Assembly: GCA_037384225.1 (NCBI GenBank)
Contig: JARROD010000003.1
Coordinates: 1-46,298 of the forward strand
Direction of reading: 5' to 3'
Length of the DNA: 46,298 bases
DNA from: JARROD01 sp037384225
GTDB lineage: Bacteria; Pseudomonadota; Gammaproteobacteria; Pseudomonadales; Cellvibrionaceae
The position numbers and the translations under genes were made by a program. A model generated the notes under the pieces. The model did no database searches and was not told the DNA's origin. It saw only the letters and a list, made by a program, of their open reading frames with translations. This document shows positions 7,333 to 18,400 of the stretch, piece by piece. Position 1 is the stretch's first letter, and each line of letters opens with the position of its first letter.

Positions 7333-9701
7333 CCTAGCCTCCGTTGTTTGAGTAATTCCAGCATCGGACGGGTCAATACAGTGCGAACCGATGGAATGGC
7401 GGCCAGAGGAAGTGCGGCTAACGCTGGCAACCAGGCAATAGCAAAGCTGACCCAACTGAAATCCATCATCACCATGAACCAAGCTTCGCTCACGCGACTG
7501 TTTAAAAAGCGGGCTAGCAGGAATCCGACGGGAAGTGACAACACAATGCCGGCGCCTGCCAACACCAACACTTCAGTCACAAGCATGCGTCGCACGGACG
7601 GATCAGAAAAACCCAGCACCCGAAGAACACCGTATTCCTGCAGGCGTTCCATCACAGTGAAAGACGTACTTGCCACAAGAATAATAACGGCGACCACAAC
7701 GCTAAAGGCCGTGGTAACGTAGATCATGGAAAGTATTTGGGATGTAAGGTCCAATACCTTCCGCGTGAGTTCATTCTTGGCGGTAACACTGGCGACGCGT
7801 TTCATGCCGCGTATTTTTTGCGCGACTGCGCTCGGGTCGCCACTTGTCTTGAGCAGGACGCCCGTCACCTGATCCTCCATATCCAGCCATTGCTGGACGG
7901 TGCCGATAGGCGCATAAATAGCGCCCGGTGTGGTGCCCGAAAATACGCCCACGACCTGTGCGGAAAATTGCTTATCATCGCGTTCTATCGTCACCCTATC
8001 ACCGGGTGAAACCTTCAGGCGCTTGGCCAGGTTGTATTCCACTACCAGGGCGTTTTGGTCTTTGCTTCCCAGGCCCCTACCCTCGACAATATTCGGTTGA
8101 CGCAGCGACTCTCCAGCGGTGATGCCTGTCAACAGCGCCGGTTCACGCACTCTCTCGCCGAGCAGACGAACACTGCCTCGCAAGTACCCTTCCGCGCGTT
8201 CAATGTCTGCCCTGTCGGCGTAGGGGGAAAGCTCGTCGTTCCACACAGGCACCATAAAGCCGACGGAAACATTCCAATTATCGCGCTTAAACCCCTGATC
8301 AATGGTGTACATATAAGAATCCCCCACCACCAGGTAAGACAGGGATACGGCGAGCGCCAGAGCAATTGAAATCATGGTTAAAACGCTCACAACGCGCCCG
8401 CGCAGCAAGCTCCGCAACGGATAGAATACGGTGATATGATGGCGCAGGCCACCCAACACCCGCGTCCCAAGCCCGCCGCCACCGTTATTGTTTGTGGCGG
8501 CGGGTGCTTCGCCCCGCACCGCTTCCTGAGGTGTTAACCGCAAGACACGGACCAGCGGCCAGGCCACCATAATAAAGGTACACAGCAAAATGCCCAGCAA
8601 GCCCTGGGCTATAAAGCCCCACCGCAAATGCAGTATCGGATTGGGCAGCCCCAACGCATCAGCGTAGATCAGGCCGAAATCAAACAGAGTGAGGTAAGCC
8701 ACCGGCAACGCCATAACCGTCGCGCCGGCGGCAATCGCCAACATGGGATAGCACTGCGCCATAATAAGACGTTGTTTGCGATATCCCAGCGCCATATACA
8801 CCCCCAGCGTCGAGCGTTGCGCCGCTACCCATCGGGCAATGAGAAACAGCCCCACAACAATCGTCGCCAGCGTGAAAACAATGATGATGGCCGGCACGAA
8901 AATAGCAAATGCGTCCAGATCGACTTTAAGGAATAGGTTGCTAAACTGTTGCGCCAACGGCGTGACCGCGTCAATTTGAAGCCGCTTGGAGAGGCGTTCG
9001 CGCACTCGTTGCATAACCTGCTCCCCGTTTGCACCATCGGCATAGTCGATACGAACGCTGTTTACCAGAGAAAAATTCAGCCGATCAGCGATTAATCGGT
9101 GGGGCGCAAAAACAACGGCTACGGCGCCTTTTAATGGCACGAAATAATTGGGACTCGAGGGCGCAAGCAAGTATTCCGGACTTAACGCGATACCGGCAAC
9201 CCTAAGACTATACCGGGCATTGCCCATGCTCAGGTTCAGGGTATCTCCCGGCGCCAAACCGAAATGCCTGGCGAAGCTGCGTTCGATCAACACCGCATTA
9301 GGGTCAGTCTGGTCCAACGCACCGCCCGCCAATATACGCAATTGATCCATCTCACCGGATCGCCCGAGATGCCGGGTAATGACGCTGGCGGCATGCCGAC
9401 TGCCATCGCCCAGTGTCAGTTGCCCGGGTGATACCAGCCGCGTACTCCATTGCGCAACCCCAGGTATATCACTGATATTCGGGACGTTGGTCTCATCCGA
9501 CGGAACGAATCCCACGTCGAGATCCGCCACGTTCAATTGAGCGTGGAAGCTGTCGCGGGTAGTGTAAAGGCTGTCGATACACGAATAAACGCCGATAAAA
9601 ATACCGGCGGCCATACCCAATATCGCTGCTATACCCAACAGCCGATAACGCATTCCCCAAGCCTGGCGATGCGCCCATGTCAACGTCAGAGATCCACGCA
9701 T
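7329..9701 (-). CDS. Double-FtsX ABC transporter permease (LolC/E-MacB type)
   Basis: This 790-residue inner-membrane protein has about eight membrane spans: one near the N-terminus (residues ~18-40), three around residues 260-390, one near 435, and three at the C-terminus. Two large periplasmic domains lie after spans 1 and 5, which is the pattern of two FtsX units fused in one chain. LolC, LolE and MacB are the well-known relatives with one unit each. The product would pair with the LolD-like ATPase encoded just upstream. ATG 9701 is preceded by GGGGAG and is preferred to GTG 9713. The gene ends in an ATGA overlap with the LolA-like gene. Such transporters extract hydrophobic molecules from the inner membrane or drive periplasmic partners rather than pumping from the cytoplasm. 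Confidence 0.85.
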   Translation of the reverse strand: MRGSLTLTWAHRQAWGMRYRLLGIAAILGMAAGIFIGVYSCIDSLYTTRDSFHAQLNVADLDVGFVPSDETNVPNISDIPGVAQWSTRLVSPGQLTLGDGSRHAASVITRHLGRSGEMDQLRILAGGALDQTDPNAVLIERSFARHFGLAPGDTLNLSMGNARYSLRVAGIALSPEYLLAPSSPNYFVPLKGAVAVVFAPHRLIADRLNFSLVNSVRIDYADGANGEQVMQRVRERLSKRLQIDAVTPLAQQFSNLFLKVDLDAFAIFVPAIIIVFTLATIVVGLFLIARWVAAQRSTLGVYMALGYRKQRLIMAQCYPMLAIAAGATVMALPVAYLTLFDFGLIYADALGLPNPILHLRWGFIAQGLLGILLCTFIMVAWPLVRVLRLTPQEAVRGEAPAATNNNGGGGLGTRVLGGLRHHITVFYPLRSLLRGRVVSVLTMISIALALAVSLSYLVVGDSYMYTIDQGFKRDNWNVSVGFMVPVWNDELSPYADRADIERAEGYLRGSVRLLGERVREPALLTGITAGESLRQPNIVEGRGLGSKDQNALVVEYNLAKRLKVSPGDRVTIERDDKQFSAQVVGVFSGTTPGAIYAPIGTVQQWLDMEDQVTGVLLKTSGDPSAVAQKIRGMKRVASVTAKNELTRKVLDLTSQILSMIYVTTAFSVVVAVIILVASTSFTVMERLQEYGVLRVLGFSDPSVRRMLVTEVLVLAGAGIVLSLPVGFLLARFLNSRVSEAWFMVMMDFSWVSFAIAWLPALAALPLAAIPSVRTVLTRPMLELLKQRRLG

Positions 9702-9713
9702 TGAACTCCCCAC

Positions 9714-9743
9714 CTGTTGTTCATCTGTTGTTCATCTGTTGTT
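9714..9743. repeat. Tandem 11-bp repeat filling the gap between ATPase and permease genes
   Basis: The unit CTGTTGTTCAT (plus strand) occurs twice in full and a third time as CTGTTGTT. It overlaps the ATPase stop codon and occupies most of the short gap before the permease start, so it lies in the message between two coupled genes. It is most simply explained by replication slippage. Confidence 0.8.
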
Positions 9744-10467
9744 AATTTTGAAGTTCGACAAGCCGACCGTCCCGAACCTCGTAAGCTCGGTCAGTATAGC
9801 GGGTCATATTCCGGTCGTGCGTGACCATGACCATTGAGGCTCGGGATTCCCGAATCTGATCGGTCAGCAGTTCCATAACTCGGCGCGCGGTTCTGGGATC
9901 AAGATTACCGGTGGGTTCATCTGCCAATACCAACGGGCTGGACTTCACTAAAGCGCGAGCAATAGCCACGCGTTGTTGTTCACCGCCGGAAAGCTGGCCG
10001 GGAAATTTATCCGCTTTTTCAGCGAGTCCCACCGATTTCAAGACTTCGCGGCACCACTTTTCATCTTTTGCATTCGTGCGGCGAAAGGCCTGCAAGGCCG
10101 TTAAAACATTTTCAAACGCGGTAAGACCGGAAATGAGATTGTAAAACTGAAAAATAAAACCGACACTTTTCGCGCGATAATGGGTCAACTCATCCGTGTT
10201 CAATGAATCGATTGACTCGCCATTGACCTGAATCTTGCCGCCGTCGGCGCGATCAATACCACCCAGTATGTTAAGTAAGGTGGATTTGCCGGTACCGGAT
10301 ACACCGAGAATAGCCACGATTTCACCCACCCCCACGTGCAAGTCCAGATTGTCCAACACGGTTTGCGCACCTTCGGGACCTGTGTAGGATTTCCGCAGGC
10401 CTTTAATATCGATGGCTGTTGAGCGGGTAGCTGTATCCGCTTGGGGTATCGGTTCTTGCACCGTCAT
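9742..10467 (-). CDS. ABC transporter ATP-binding protein (LolD/MacB-N type)
   Basis: The 241-residue protein carries a Walker A loop GVSGTGKST (residues 55-63), a Q-loop in FIFQFYNL, the signature LSGGEQQRVAIARAL, Walker B LVLADEP and an H-loop in VTHDR. This order and length are typical of LolD-like ATPases that serve FtsX-type permeases. ATG 10467 has AGGA nine bases upstream; an in-frame ATG at 10581 would overlap the end of PKS-4 and add 38 residues unlike the family. It is followed 40 bp later by its likely permease partner, and preceded by the PKS genes, consistent with transport of the cluster product. Confidence 0.9.
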   Translation of the reverse strand: MTVQEPIPQADTATRSTAIDIKGLRKSYTGPEGAQTVLDNLDLHVGVGEIVAILGVSGTGKSTLLNILGGIDRADGGKIQVNGESIDSLNTDELTHYRAKSVGFIFQFYNLISGLTAFENVLTALQAFRRTNAKDEKWCREVLKSVGLAEKADKFPGQLSGGEQQRVAIARALVKSSPLVLADEPTGNLDPRTARRVMELLTDQIRESRASMVMVTHDRNMTRYTDRAYEVRDGRLVELQN

Positions 10468-10546
10468 GTCAATGGGTCCTCTAAATTCTCTTGTACTAAA
10501 CACAGTGGCGGACTTTGGTTTTATTAAGTCATGTAAGTTCGCGGCA

Positions 10547-13500
10547 TCAGCGTCGACTGGCCACTGCGACTTGAGCATCACCGGTTTGTAAGCCTACAGG
10601 GATGTCAGCGTTATGCGTTGCAATTAGCTGACCTAAGCGTACGATGTAGTCGTCCAGCAATCGATCGACAACACCGGGTGCGAATGCGTCTTCCACAGCG
10701 TCCCAATGGATGTGGAGAGCACCGTTTCGTTCCACACTAACGTTGTCCAGGCAAACCTGTGGCGTTCGCGACAGGCCGTAATCCCATTGCACGCCGTCCG
10801 GTAGCGGCACCGCGCCGTGGTTAAGCAGTCGACTGAAAACCACCGGAAAAGCAAGATGCCGTCCATGCCTGGCGCTGTGTTTGCGCAGCGTTCTTAGACC
10901 ACTGAGCGGGTAGCAACAGCGCCGGTCTTCCTCAAGTTGGCGTGCGAAAGCGCGGGTTCGCTCCGCGAAACCGGGCATTGCCGCATCGCTTGAGCCGATC
11001 CATGAAAGCCAAGTGAAGTCACCGACGCAACCATCAAACCCGACCGGCGATGAGGGCCGATTAAAATCGACAACAACAATGCTAAGGGGACCTGCGACCC
11101 ACTTCTCCAGCACTTCCATGTAAGCGGTAAACAATATGTCCTGAAGGGCCAGTTTATGGTTGCGCGCGTAGCGCTGTAACCCCGCAAGGTCTTCGAACGC
11201 CTTTTCATGACGTTGGCGGTTCGCCTTTGCCGGTACTTCCAGCATTGGTCCCGGGGGCAATGCCATGAAGCGTTGATTCCAGTAGTCATCCGCAACTGAC
11301 AAGGCCGAGCGGTCGGGTGTGTGCGCGACATGTTCCAGAAAGTGAGCGTAGTACTGCCGGGGACGGTCGATAGGCTGACCATAATAAATTGCCAGCAGAT
11401 CCCGATAAAGCTGATATATGCTCGGTGCATCGGCGATCAACATGTCTACAGCGAGATGGATACGCCAGTATTGTTGGCAACGGGAAACGCGCACTTCAAA
11501 CAGTGGCCACTCGCCTGGAGGGAAGGCGCGATTGACCATCGACGCACGAATAGACTCCAAAGCACTTGCCTCATTACCTGAGCGATGATCTTCCACCGTT
11601 ATCGAGTAAGGTGGCGCATCCCGCTGTAAAACGAGAAAACCCTCACCGGAAATCCGAGCACGCAACAGGGGATGGTGCTGAATAAGTTGGTTCCAGGCGT
11701 TTTCAAGCGCGGAAACATCCAATGACCCTAAGCGGAATTCCTGATAAACCACGCAACCGGCGTTGTCATCGCCGAGTAATCGAGCGAACAGATAGGCGGA
11801 TTGCAAATCGGTCAGCGGGTAGCTTCCGGTGGGTTCCTCACCGGGTCCGGCGAGCGATGCGGCCAGGCCTTTGCGAATGTCGTCAAGCCCGGCATCGTTG
11901 TCATTGGCCAACGTTGCCAGCGCACTGTGATAAGCATTGAAAAGCGTGCGCATTTGCGCTTCGTCGACCACACCGATGGCGATATCCCAGCTCAGGTGTA
12001 AAGCACCATAACGCACTGATGCCTGATGATCCAGTGACACTTGTGGCGTTTGGGTAACGGCGTAAACCCAGTCGGTGCTCCAATTTTCATTGAAGTCGGT
12101 GGACTGAAAATTGTCGATCATACTGGTGAAAACCACCGGCAAAACAAGGTTGGAAGGCACTTGCCCGGTTCGGCGCAATTCACGCAGGACGGTCACACCG
12201 CCCACCGCGCCGTGATCCAGATCGTCCCACAGTTGTTGCTGAACTTGACGACAGCGGTCTTCCAGCGATGTTGCTGCTGCAGTGTCGATGAATAACCCAC
12301 TGGTGGCAAATGGACCGACCAATGACTCCGCGTCAGCTTGCGCAGACAGCCGGTTGAACAAGGTCAAGACCAGCGTAAAAGCGCTGTTCTGATCCAGCCT
12401 CGCGCCCAGGGTTTCGCAAAATAACGTCAATAACAAGACGGTTGGTGACACATCCAGTGAACGTGCCCGACGCTGCAGGTTAGACCATTCATCGGGCGCC
12501 AGACTTGCCTTCAAGCGTCGGCGCGCCGCGGTAGCGGCCGATGCGTCGTCGGGTTTCGGCAACGCAGCTGCCGGTGGCAGGGAGCAGCACTTATTCAGCC
12601 AGTATTCCAGGTCGTCCCGGCCTTTTGCGGAGTTACGCCGTTGTGTTTGATCGTGGACGTGGTCAATGAAGCGATAGCGACTTTCCGGCAAATCAGTGTC
12701 GGGTTGCCGATAAAGGGTTTGCCATTGGCGCAATAACAAACTGACGCTGGCACCGTCGACAATCAGCTCGTCAATGCTGAAGTGAATCCTGTAGCCCGCT
12801 TCCGGTTGAACCGTCACGTGAATCGCATACAGCGGCCAATCGTCCATACCGTATACCCGGTGTGACAAGGCGTCGCGCGTGCCCCGGATATGTCGGGCCA
12901 AACGCGCGGGCTCTGTATCGCGCATGTCGTGTATGACAATGTCGTAGGGTTGGTAAGGTTCGATTCGCTGTCGTCCATCAGCCGTCATTGCCGCCCGCAA
13001 CATCGGGTGATGTGACACCAATCGGTTCCAGGCGGCATTAAGGCGCTCGATATCGAGGTGCCGGGCTTCCAACTCCACGTATAAATGGCACCCCACCCGG
13101 TGCGCCGGACCACTGAGGTCACGCCCCAACAGATACGCCTCTTGCAGATCCGTCAGCGCAAATGGTTGACTGTCGTCGCCGCCGTTGGCCTCGGTTGCGT
13201 TGTCATGTTCCGTCGCCGCTTGCGCCGGTTGCATGCCAACCGCTCGCGCCAGTTCGTCCCAAGTCATATTCGCGGCCAGAAGTTGCATCGACACGGGTAC
13301 ACCGAATACCTGCTCAATTTCATAACGAAGCTGTACCAGGCGTATCGAATCGATATGTAACGCCGCCGGCCCGGTTGATGCCGCTACAGTGTCGAAGGGC
13401 TGGTCCAGGCGGTGTGCAAAACACGTAATTAACCGGCTCCGGCAATCGCCCGTCTTTGCTTCAGTGTGTGGTTCTGGCGCCGGGGCCGGGGCTGTAAACC

Positions 13501-15421
13501 CATCCTCTGCGCGGCGCTGCGATTTTAGCGGGTTGTCGCATTCCGGCAGGGACGTCCAAAAGTACCGGCGGGCGAAGGGATACGTGGGTAACAATAACTT
13601 GGGTGGACGCTCCCCATCGCCATAGATAGCGCTCCAGTCGATATTGCCCCCGCGCACCCATTGTGCTGCCAGCGTTGTCTCCGACGGCGGTTCGTGATCG
13701 CCGCCGACCAGGCGCGCGTCATCGCCCCCTCCATCAACCCGGCCACTATATAGCGCGCCGTGATCGTCCCCGGCCAGGTAGGCTCGCAACGCATCTCGGA
13801 GTTGCTCCACATTGCTAGCGACGATTGCCAGTCTCATGGCCAGAGCCGTCCTGCCCCGCTGCGTGGTATAGGCCAAACGGTCGTAAATGTCGCCCTCGGT
13901 AAAAGTGACGTCCGCGCTGTCCAGATAAACCATAAGCCGCTCAGCGTGCACTTGCAGACGCTCCTTATCCATAGCAGACAACAGGATAAGCCCCGGCACC
14001 CGAATTGTTGGCGCGCTTGTCTCCGGCGGCGTCGGTGGGGAGCCGACTATTACATGAGCATTGGTACCACCGAAACCAAATGCGCTGACCGCCGCATAGC
14101 GTTTCCCTTCCCGTTCACCCGGCCAAGGGGTATTGTCCCGCGGTAACGCCACAGGCAACGCATCCCAGTCTATGTACGGATTGCGAGATTGCAGGTGCAG
14201 GTTGGGCGGAATCCTGGCATGCTTTACCACCATTGCAGTTTTTATCAGACCCGCCACACCGGCGGCGGCTTCCAAGTGACCGAAATTGGTTTTGCTGGCA
14301 CCCAGGTAGCAGTTCGGCGATGATGGCCGGCGCCCTTCGGCGAGAATCTCACCGAGCGCGTTCACCTCGATCGGGTCACCCAGCGGTGTGCCTGTCCCAT
14401 GACATTCGACGTAGCCTAATTCCCCCGAAGAAATAGACGCCTGATCGAGAACGCGCCGAATCAACCGCTTTTGGGACACGCCATTAGGCGCGGTGAGACC
14501 GTTGCTGCGGCCGTCGTGATTGACCCCCGATCCGTGGATGAGCGCGAGAATATTATCGCCATCGGCCAGCGCATCGGAAAGTCGTTTCAATACCACAATA
14601 CCGCCACCCTCGGCGCGCACATATCCATCGGCTTCTGCATCGAATACACGGCAGCGACCGGAAGGGGACAGAGCCGCGGTTTTGCAAAAGTAAACAAAGC
14701 GGTGCGGATCAGCCAACACATTCATGCCCCCGGCAAGGGCCGTATTACATTCGCCGTTGCGTAAACTTTGACAGGCCAGATGGACCGAAACGAGTGAGGA
14801 TGAACACGCGGTATCCACGGTCATCGCAGGGCCCTGAAACCCCAGCAGATAAGCGATACGGCCACTGGCAATACTGAAGGCCGCACCGGTAAAGGCATTG
14901 CGACCAATGCGTTCGGCATCGCCTGAATCGATATGGGCTCGCGAGTAGTCGTGGGTAGCGAGGCCGACGAATACACCCGTGAGGTCGCTGTCACTCTGCT
15001 CGGTGCGCGGCGCAATGCCGGCGCGCTCCAACGCCTCCCAGCACAGTTCCAGGAGGATCCGCTGCTGGGGATCCATGTCGGCGGCTTCCTCATCAGAGAC
15101 GCCAAAAAGTGTGTTGTCGAAATGGGCCACCGAGTCGAGGAAACCGCCGTGTCGGGCATACATTTTCCCCGGTATTGAGGGGTCGGGATGGTAATATCGG
15201 TTTTGATCCCAACGATCTGTGGGGATTTCGCTCACAGCGTCGGTGCCGCTGCAGAGCATCGCCCAGTAGGCTTCCGGCGAGTCTGCACCACCGGGGAGAC
15301 GGCAAGCCGCACCGACTATCGCAATCGGTTCGGCAACGCGGTTTTTGAGTCCCTCGTTCTGCTGGCGTAAGCCCCGGATGGCCGCCAGGGCGCGGTGGGC
15401 AGGGGATAATATCTCAGCCAT
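10547..15421 (-). CDS. PKS-4: trans-AT PKS/NRPS, KS-ACP-Cy-Cy
   Basis: Domains in order: a coiled N-terminal docking-like helix (residues 1-32); a ketosynthase (~33-450) with active cysteine in VDTACSSSL (~206), HGTGT (~342) and NFGHLEA (~382), so elongating; a post-KS linker ending LPTYPFARRYFW (~614); an acyl carrier protein with its serine in LHIDSIRL (~692); and two condensation-superfamily domains (~755-1180 and ~1205-1600). Both of the latter have the heterocyclisation motif DxxxxD in place of HHxxxDG (DELIVDGAS ~887; DMLIADAPS ~1328), together with the Cy-type starts TDLQEAYLLGR and TDLQSAYLFAR and the late motif TPQVxLD. They are therefore cyclisation (Cy) domains that condense and cyclodehydrate Ser, Thr or Cys. 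No AT and no A domain are present. ATG 15421 (MAEILSP) overlaps the PKS-3 stop as ATGGCTGA; GGAGG lies 12 bases upstream and TTG 15433 is rejected. The partner A-PCP is predicted to be PKS-1. Confidence 0.92.
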   Translation of the reverse strand: MAEILSPAHRALAAIRGLRQQNEGLKNRVAEPIAIVGAACRLPGGADSPEAYWAMLCSGTDAVSEIPTDRWDQNRYYHPDPSIPGKMYARHGGFLDSVAHFDNTLFGVSDEEAADMDPQQRILLELCWEALERAGIAPRTEQSDSDLTGVFVGLATHDYSRAHIDSGDAERIGRNAFTGAAFSIASGRIAYLLGFQGPAMTVDTACSSSLVSVHLACQSLRNGECNTALAGGMNVLADPHRFVYFCKTAALSPSGRCRVFDAEADGYVRAEGGGIVVLKRLSDALADGDNILALIHGSGVNHDGRSNGLTAPNGVSQKRLIRRVLDQASISSGELGYVECHGTGTPLGDPIEVNALGEILAEGRRPSSPNCYLGASKTNFGHLEAAAGVAGLIKTAMVVKHARIPPNLHLQSRNPYIDWDALPVALPRDNTPWPGEREGKRYAAVSAFGFGGTNAHVIVGSPPTPPETSAPTIRVPGLILLSAMDKERLQVHAERLMVYLDSADVTFTEGDIYDRLAYTTQRGRTALAMRLAIVASNVEQLRDALRAYLAGDDHGALYSGRVDGGGDDARLVGGDHEPPSETTLAAQWVRGGNIDWSAIYGDGERPPKLLLPTYPFARRYFWTSLPECDNPLKSQRRAEDGFTAPAPAPEPHTEAKTGDCRSRLITCFAHRLDQPFDTVAASTGPAALHIDSIRLVQLRYEIEQVFGVPVSMQLLAANMTWDELARAVGMQPAQAATEHDNATEANGGDDSQPFALTDLQEAYLLGRDLSGPAHRVGCHLYVELEARHLDIERLNAAWNRLVSHHPMLRAAMTADGRQRIEPYQPYDIVIHDMRDTEPARLARHIRGTRDALSHRVYGMDDWPLYAIHVTVQPEAGYRIHFSIDELIVDGASVSLLLRQWQTLYRQPDTDLPESRYRFIDHVHDQTQRRNSAKGRDDLEYWLNKCCSLPPAAALPKPDDASAATAARRRLKASLAPDEWSNLQRRARSLDVSPTVLLLTLFCETLGARLDQNSAFTLVLTLFNRLSAQADAESLVGPFATSGLFIDTAAATSLEDRCRQVQQQLWDDLDHGAVGGVTVLRELRRTGQVPSNLVLPVVFTSMIDNFQSTDFNENWSTDWVYAVTQTPQVSLDHQASVRYGALHLSWDIAIGVVDEAQMRTLFNAYHSALATLANDNDAGLDDIRKGLAASLAGPGEEPTGSYPLTDLQSAYLFARLLGDDNAGCVVYQEFRLGSLDVSALENAWNQLIQHHPLLRARISGEGFLVLQRDAPPYSITVEDHRSGNEASALESIRASMVNRAFPPGEWPLFEVRVSRCQQYWRIHLAVDMLIADAPSIYQLYRDLLAIYYGQPIDRPRQYYAHFLEHVAHTPDRSALSVADDYWNQRFMALPPGPMLEVPAKANRQRHEKAFEDLAGLQRYARNHKLALQDILFTAYMEVLEKWVAGPLSIVVVDFNRPSSPVGFDGCVGDFTWLSWIGSSDAAMPGFAERTRAFARQLEEDRRCCYPLSGLRTLRKHSARHGRHLAFPVVFSRLLNHGAVPLPDGVQWDYGLSRTPQVCLDNVSVERNGALHIHWDAVEDAFAPGVVDRLLDDYIVRLGQLIATHNADIPVGLQTGDAQVAVASRR

Positions 15422-18400
15422 GATAATGACCAACCTCCATCAACTCACGTTCCAATGCCGCATTAACTTCCTGTTCCGATAAGGTGTGGATGCCCAATGC
15501 TGTCACCGCATCGCTTTCACCATCGGTCGACAGGGTTTCGGGGTCATCTGGTGACGTGTCGTCAAGCAATTGCCAGACATGCGCCGACAGTTTGGCTACG
15601 TTTGGATAATCAAAGGCCACGGCGGCGGGCAGATTCAATGCAAACTGTTGATTGACCTCATTGCGCAAACGCACCGCGGTTAGCGAGTCCAGCCCGATAT
15701 CGCGAAAACTGGCGCCGCGCTCGAAGCTTTCTTCATTGGTATAACCCAACAGTTGATTGATCAGCCTCACCACGCCCTGTTCAACGTCTTGTTTTGACTG
15801 AGCCTGTTTTGACTGAGCTATAGCCGGTTTTTCTTCGCTGTCCAACGCATTGGCATCTGAATCGGCGCAACCGGGTTGCGCGCTTTCAGCGTATTGACTG
15901 AATGATTTCAGCGGTGACGGTAACGCGCTGCCATTGATATCACGCACCAGCGACGGCCAGTGATACGGCAATACAGCCAAGTCGGTGTGAATGCACCTGT
16001 GGGCCGCATCGAAAATTTCAGCCGCCTCGGCAAGCGACAAGGCGCCGTAATCAGTACCGGTCCAGGATCGCTGTCGGTTTTCGCCCGCCTGCGACACCAT
16101 GCGGGACCCTTCCCAGGGGCCCCAGGCTACTGCCAATGCAGGCAAGCCGCTGCGCTGCCGATAACGGGCGAGCGCCTCCAAAAAGGCGTTGGCCAAGACG
16201 TAGTTTGTCTGCCCGGGTGCGCCCATCAAGGTAGAGGCAGTGGAGGTCATGATGAAAAAGTCCAGGCGTCGATCCTCCAGCAACCGGTGCAGGTGCCAAG
16301 CGCTGGCAGCTTTAGCCTGGAAAACACGTTGCAGTTGCTCAGGGGTTTGACGAATAAACAGACCGTCGTCAAGGCAACCGGCGGCGTGCACGATGCCCCG
16401 CAGCGGCGGCCGTTTTTGCGTGATGTCATGCAACAGCATCGCCACTTGACGCTCGTCACCCACGTCCGTGCGGTGATACTCCATCACCACGCCCTCGAGA
16501 CTGTGGTTTTCAAGCCAAGCCCGGGACTCGTCGGTGAGTTCACCGCGACCGGCGAGAATGACAGTGCGGGCGCCACGACCAACCAACCATTCACACAGGG
16601 CACGCCCCAGTGACCCCAGGCCGCCGGTAACAAGGTATGAAGCATCACCGTCAACAGATACCGCTGCCGCCTCCGCCGAGGGACGATACGGCCGGATACG
16701 GCAAGCCCGGACATGTTCCCGACCGCGCAGGGCGAGTTGATTCTCGCCGGTCAAACCATTCAATATGGAGCGAATAATCGCGGGGTCATGCTCCGCTGGA
16801 GTAGCCGAAAGGTCCAGTAGTCCCCCCCAAAACTCCCGGTGCTCCCAGGCCAGGCATCGTCCCACCCCCCAAAATGCGCCGCCTATAAGCGCCCCGGCCG
16901 GCTCGCTGCCATCCAGCGCCTGTGCTGCCTGGGTCACGAGCCAGAGGCGGATGTCGCGGGAAGGCGTATCGACCAGCTTCGATACCACGGTTTGCAGCGC
17001 ACCCCAAACGCAATAAAGGGGTTCCAGAGTCGCGGATGTTAAGGTCACTGCCGGTATCTCAAAGATCACCGTGCTGCCACTCTCCAGGTGTTGTGCGTCA
17101 AAATCCGCCACTAAAATGCGCGTCACCGGCTCACCGATGGCCCGGAGTTGCTCGGCTATTTGCGATGGTTGCTGGCCGTCGGCGCTGACCACAATGCGGC
17201 GGCGGCCAGCCACCTGAACGTTGGGCGTTTGAATCGTTTCCCAGGCTGTGCGGTACAGCGATTGGCGGGATGATGCTGCGCCGCCGCTTAACTCGGACGC
17301 GCTTGCACGCAATGCCGTCATCCGATGAAATACGGCGCAGACCGCGCCATTGTCATCAAACAAAACAATATCGAAGGTGACTGATCGATCGTGCACCTCG
17401 TCCGACAGTTTCGCGTAGGCCCAGACTTCCTGCGGAGGACGGCGATGCATGACCACCTCCTCCACGCCCAGGGGTAAATAGGGATCGCCAGCAGCTGTCC
17501 GTTGTTCGTTTAAGGCGGCGACAAAGGGTTGAAAACAGGCATCCAGGAACGCCGGGTGTATTTCACAGTGCTCCATGTCCGCGGCGAGGGAATCCTGTAA
17601 CCGTACCTTTGCCAAAGCCTCCCCCGGACCGCGCCAGAGGGATTGAACTGCGCGGAATCCGTCGCGCCAGTGAAACCCGAGGGTGTCGCCAAAATCATAA
17701 AACGCCTCCCGGGCCATAGGCTCACGGCATCGTTCTCGAACCTCGCTCAACACCGGTGCCACGGTTGATGAAGTGGCTGGCACCGTGGCGCAGGTCAGGG
17801 TGCAATGGGTTTGCCATTCCCCGGCGTCGCGTCGCGATACAATTTCGAGCGTTCCTTGCTCTCCCCGCCAGTGAGACTGTATATCGGTATTGCCCATCGG
17901 CGTAACCTCAATGGCCTTCAGAAAAGTCACGTTCTGAAATGCTACCGGGTACTCGGGGCGCTCTTGTTGCAGCAGTGTCAGCGCCAGTGCGATATATAGC
18001 GAACCCGGAACAATCACCCGGTCGTGAATTCGGTGACTGCCGAGATAAGGCAAACGCTGTAAATGGTATCGCGCGCGGTAGAGTACGCCGTCAATGAAAG
18101 GTGACTCTAACCGCTCACCCAGTAGAGGATTGCCGGACACTGGCTGTGTGGCAGCGCGCTGCAGTTCCCGCGGCAGGTAGTATCGGCGGCCACCAAAAGG
18201 ATACGTAGGCAGGGAAACCGGACGCAGTTTGATTCCGCCATAAAGCGAATGCCAATCGATGGTCGCGCCGGTCGACCACAATAATGCCAGCCGCTTCAAT
18301 TGTGACGCGCCTAATTCGCCGCTTGAGGCGCCCGGCAGGGAAGCGATGTCCAGGGCATTAAACACACTGGCAAAACGGGCGTCCACACGCCCTTCAAGCA

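Noticed and set aside
7333..7482. Longer start for the LolA-like gene
   Set aside because: The extension lies inside the permease gene, and the inner ATG has a signal peptide, GGAGG and an ATGA overlap.
11425..12775. PKS-4 condensation domains read as dead C domains lacking HHxxxDG
   Set aside because: Both have DxxxxD at that place plus other Cy-type motifs, so they are cyclisation domains, not broken C domains.
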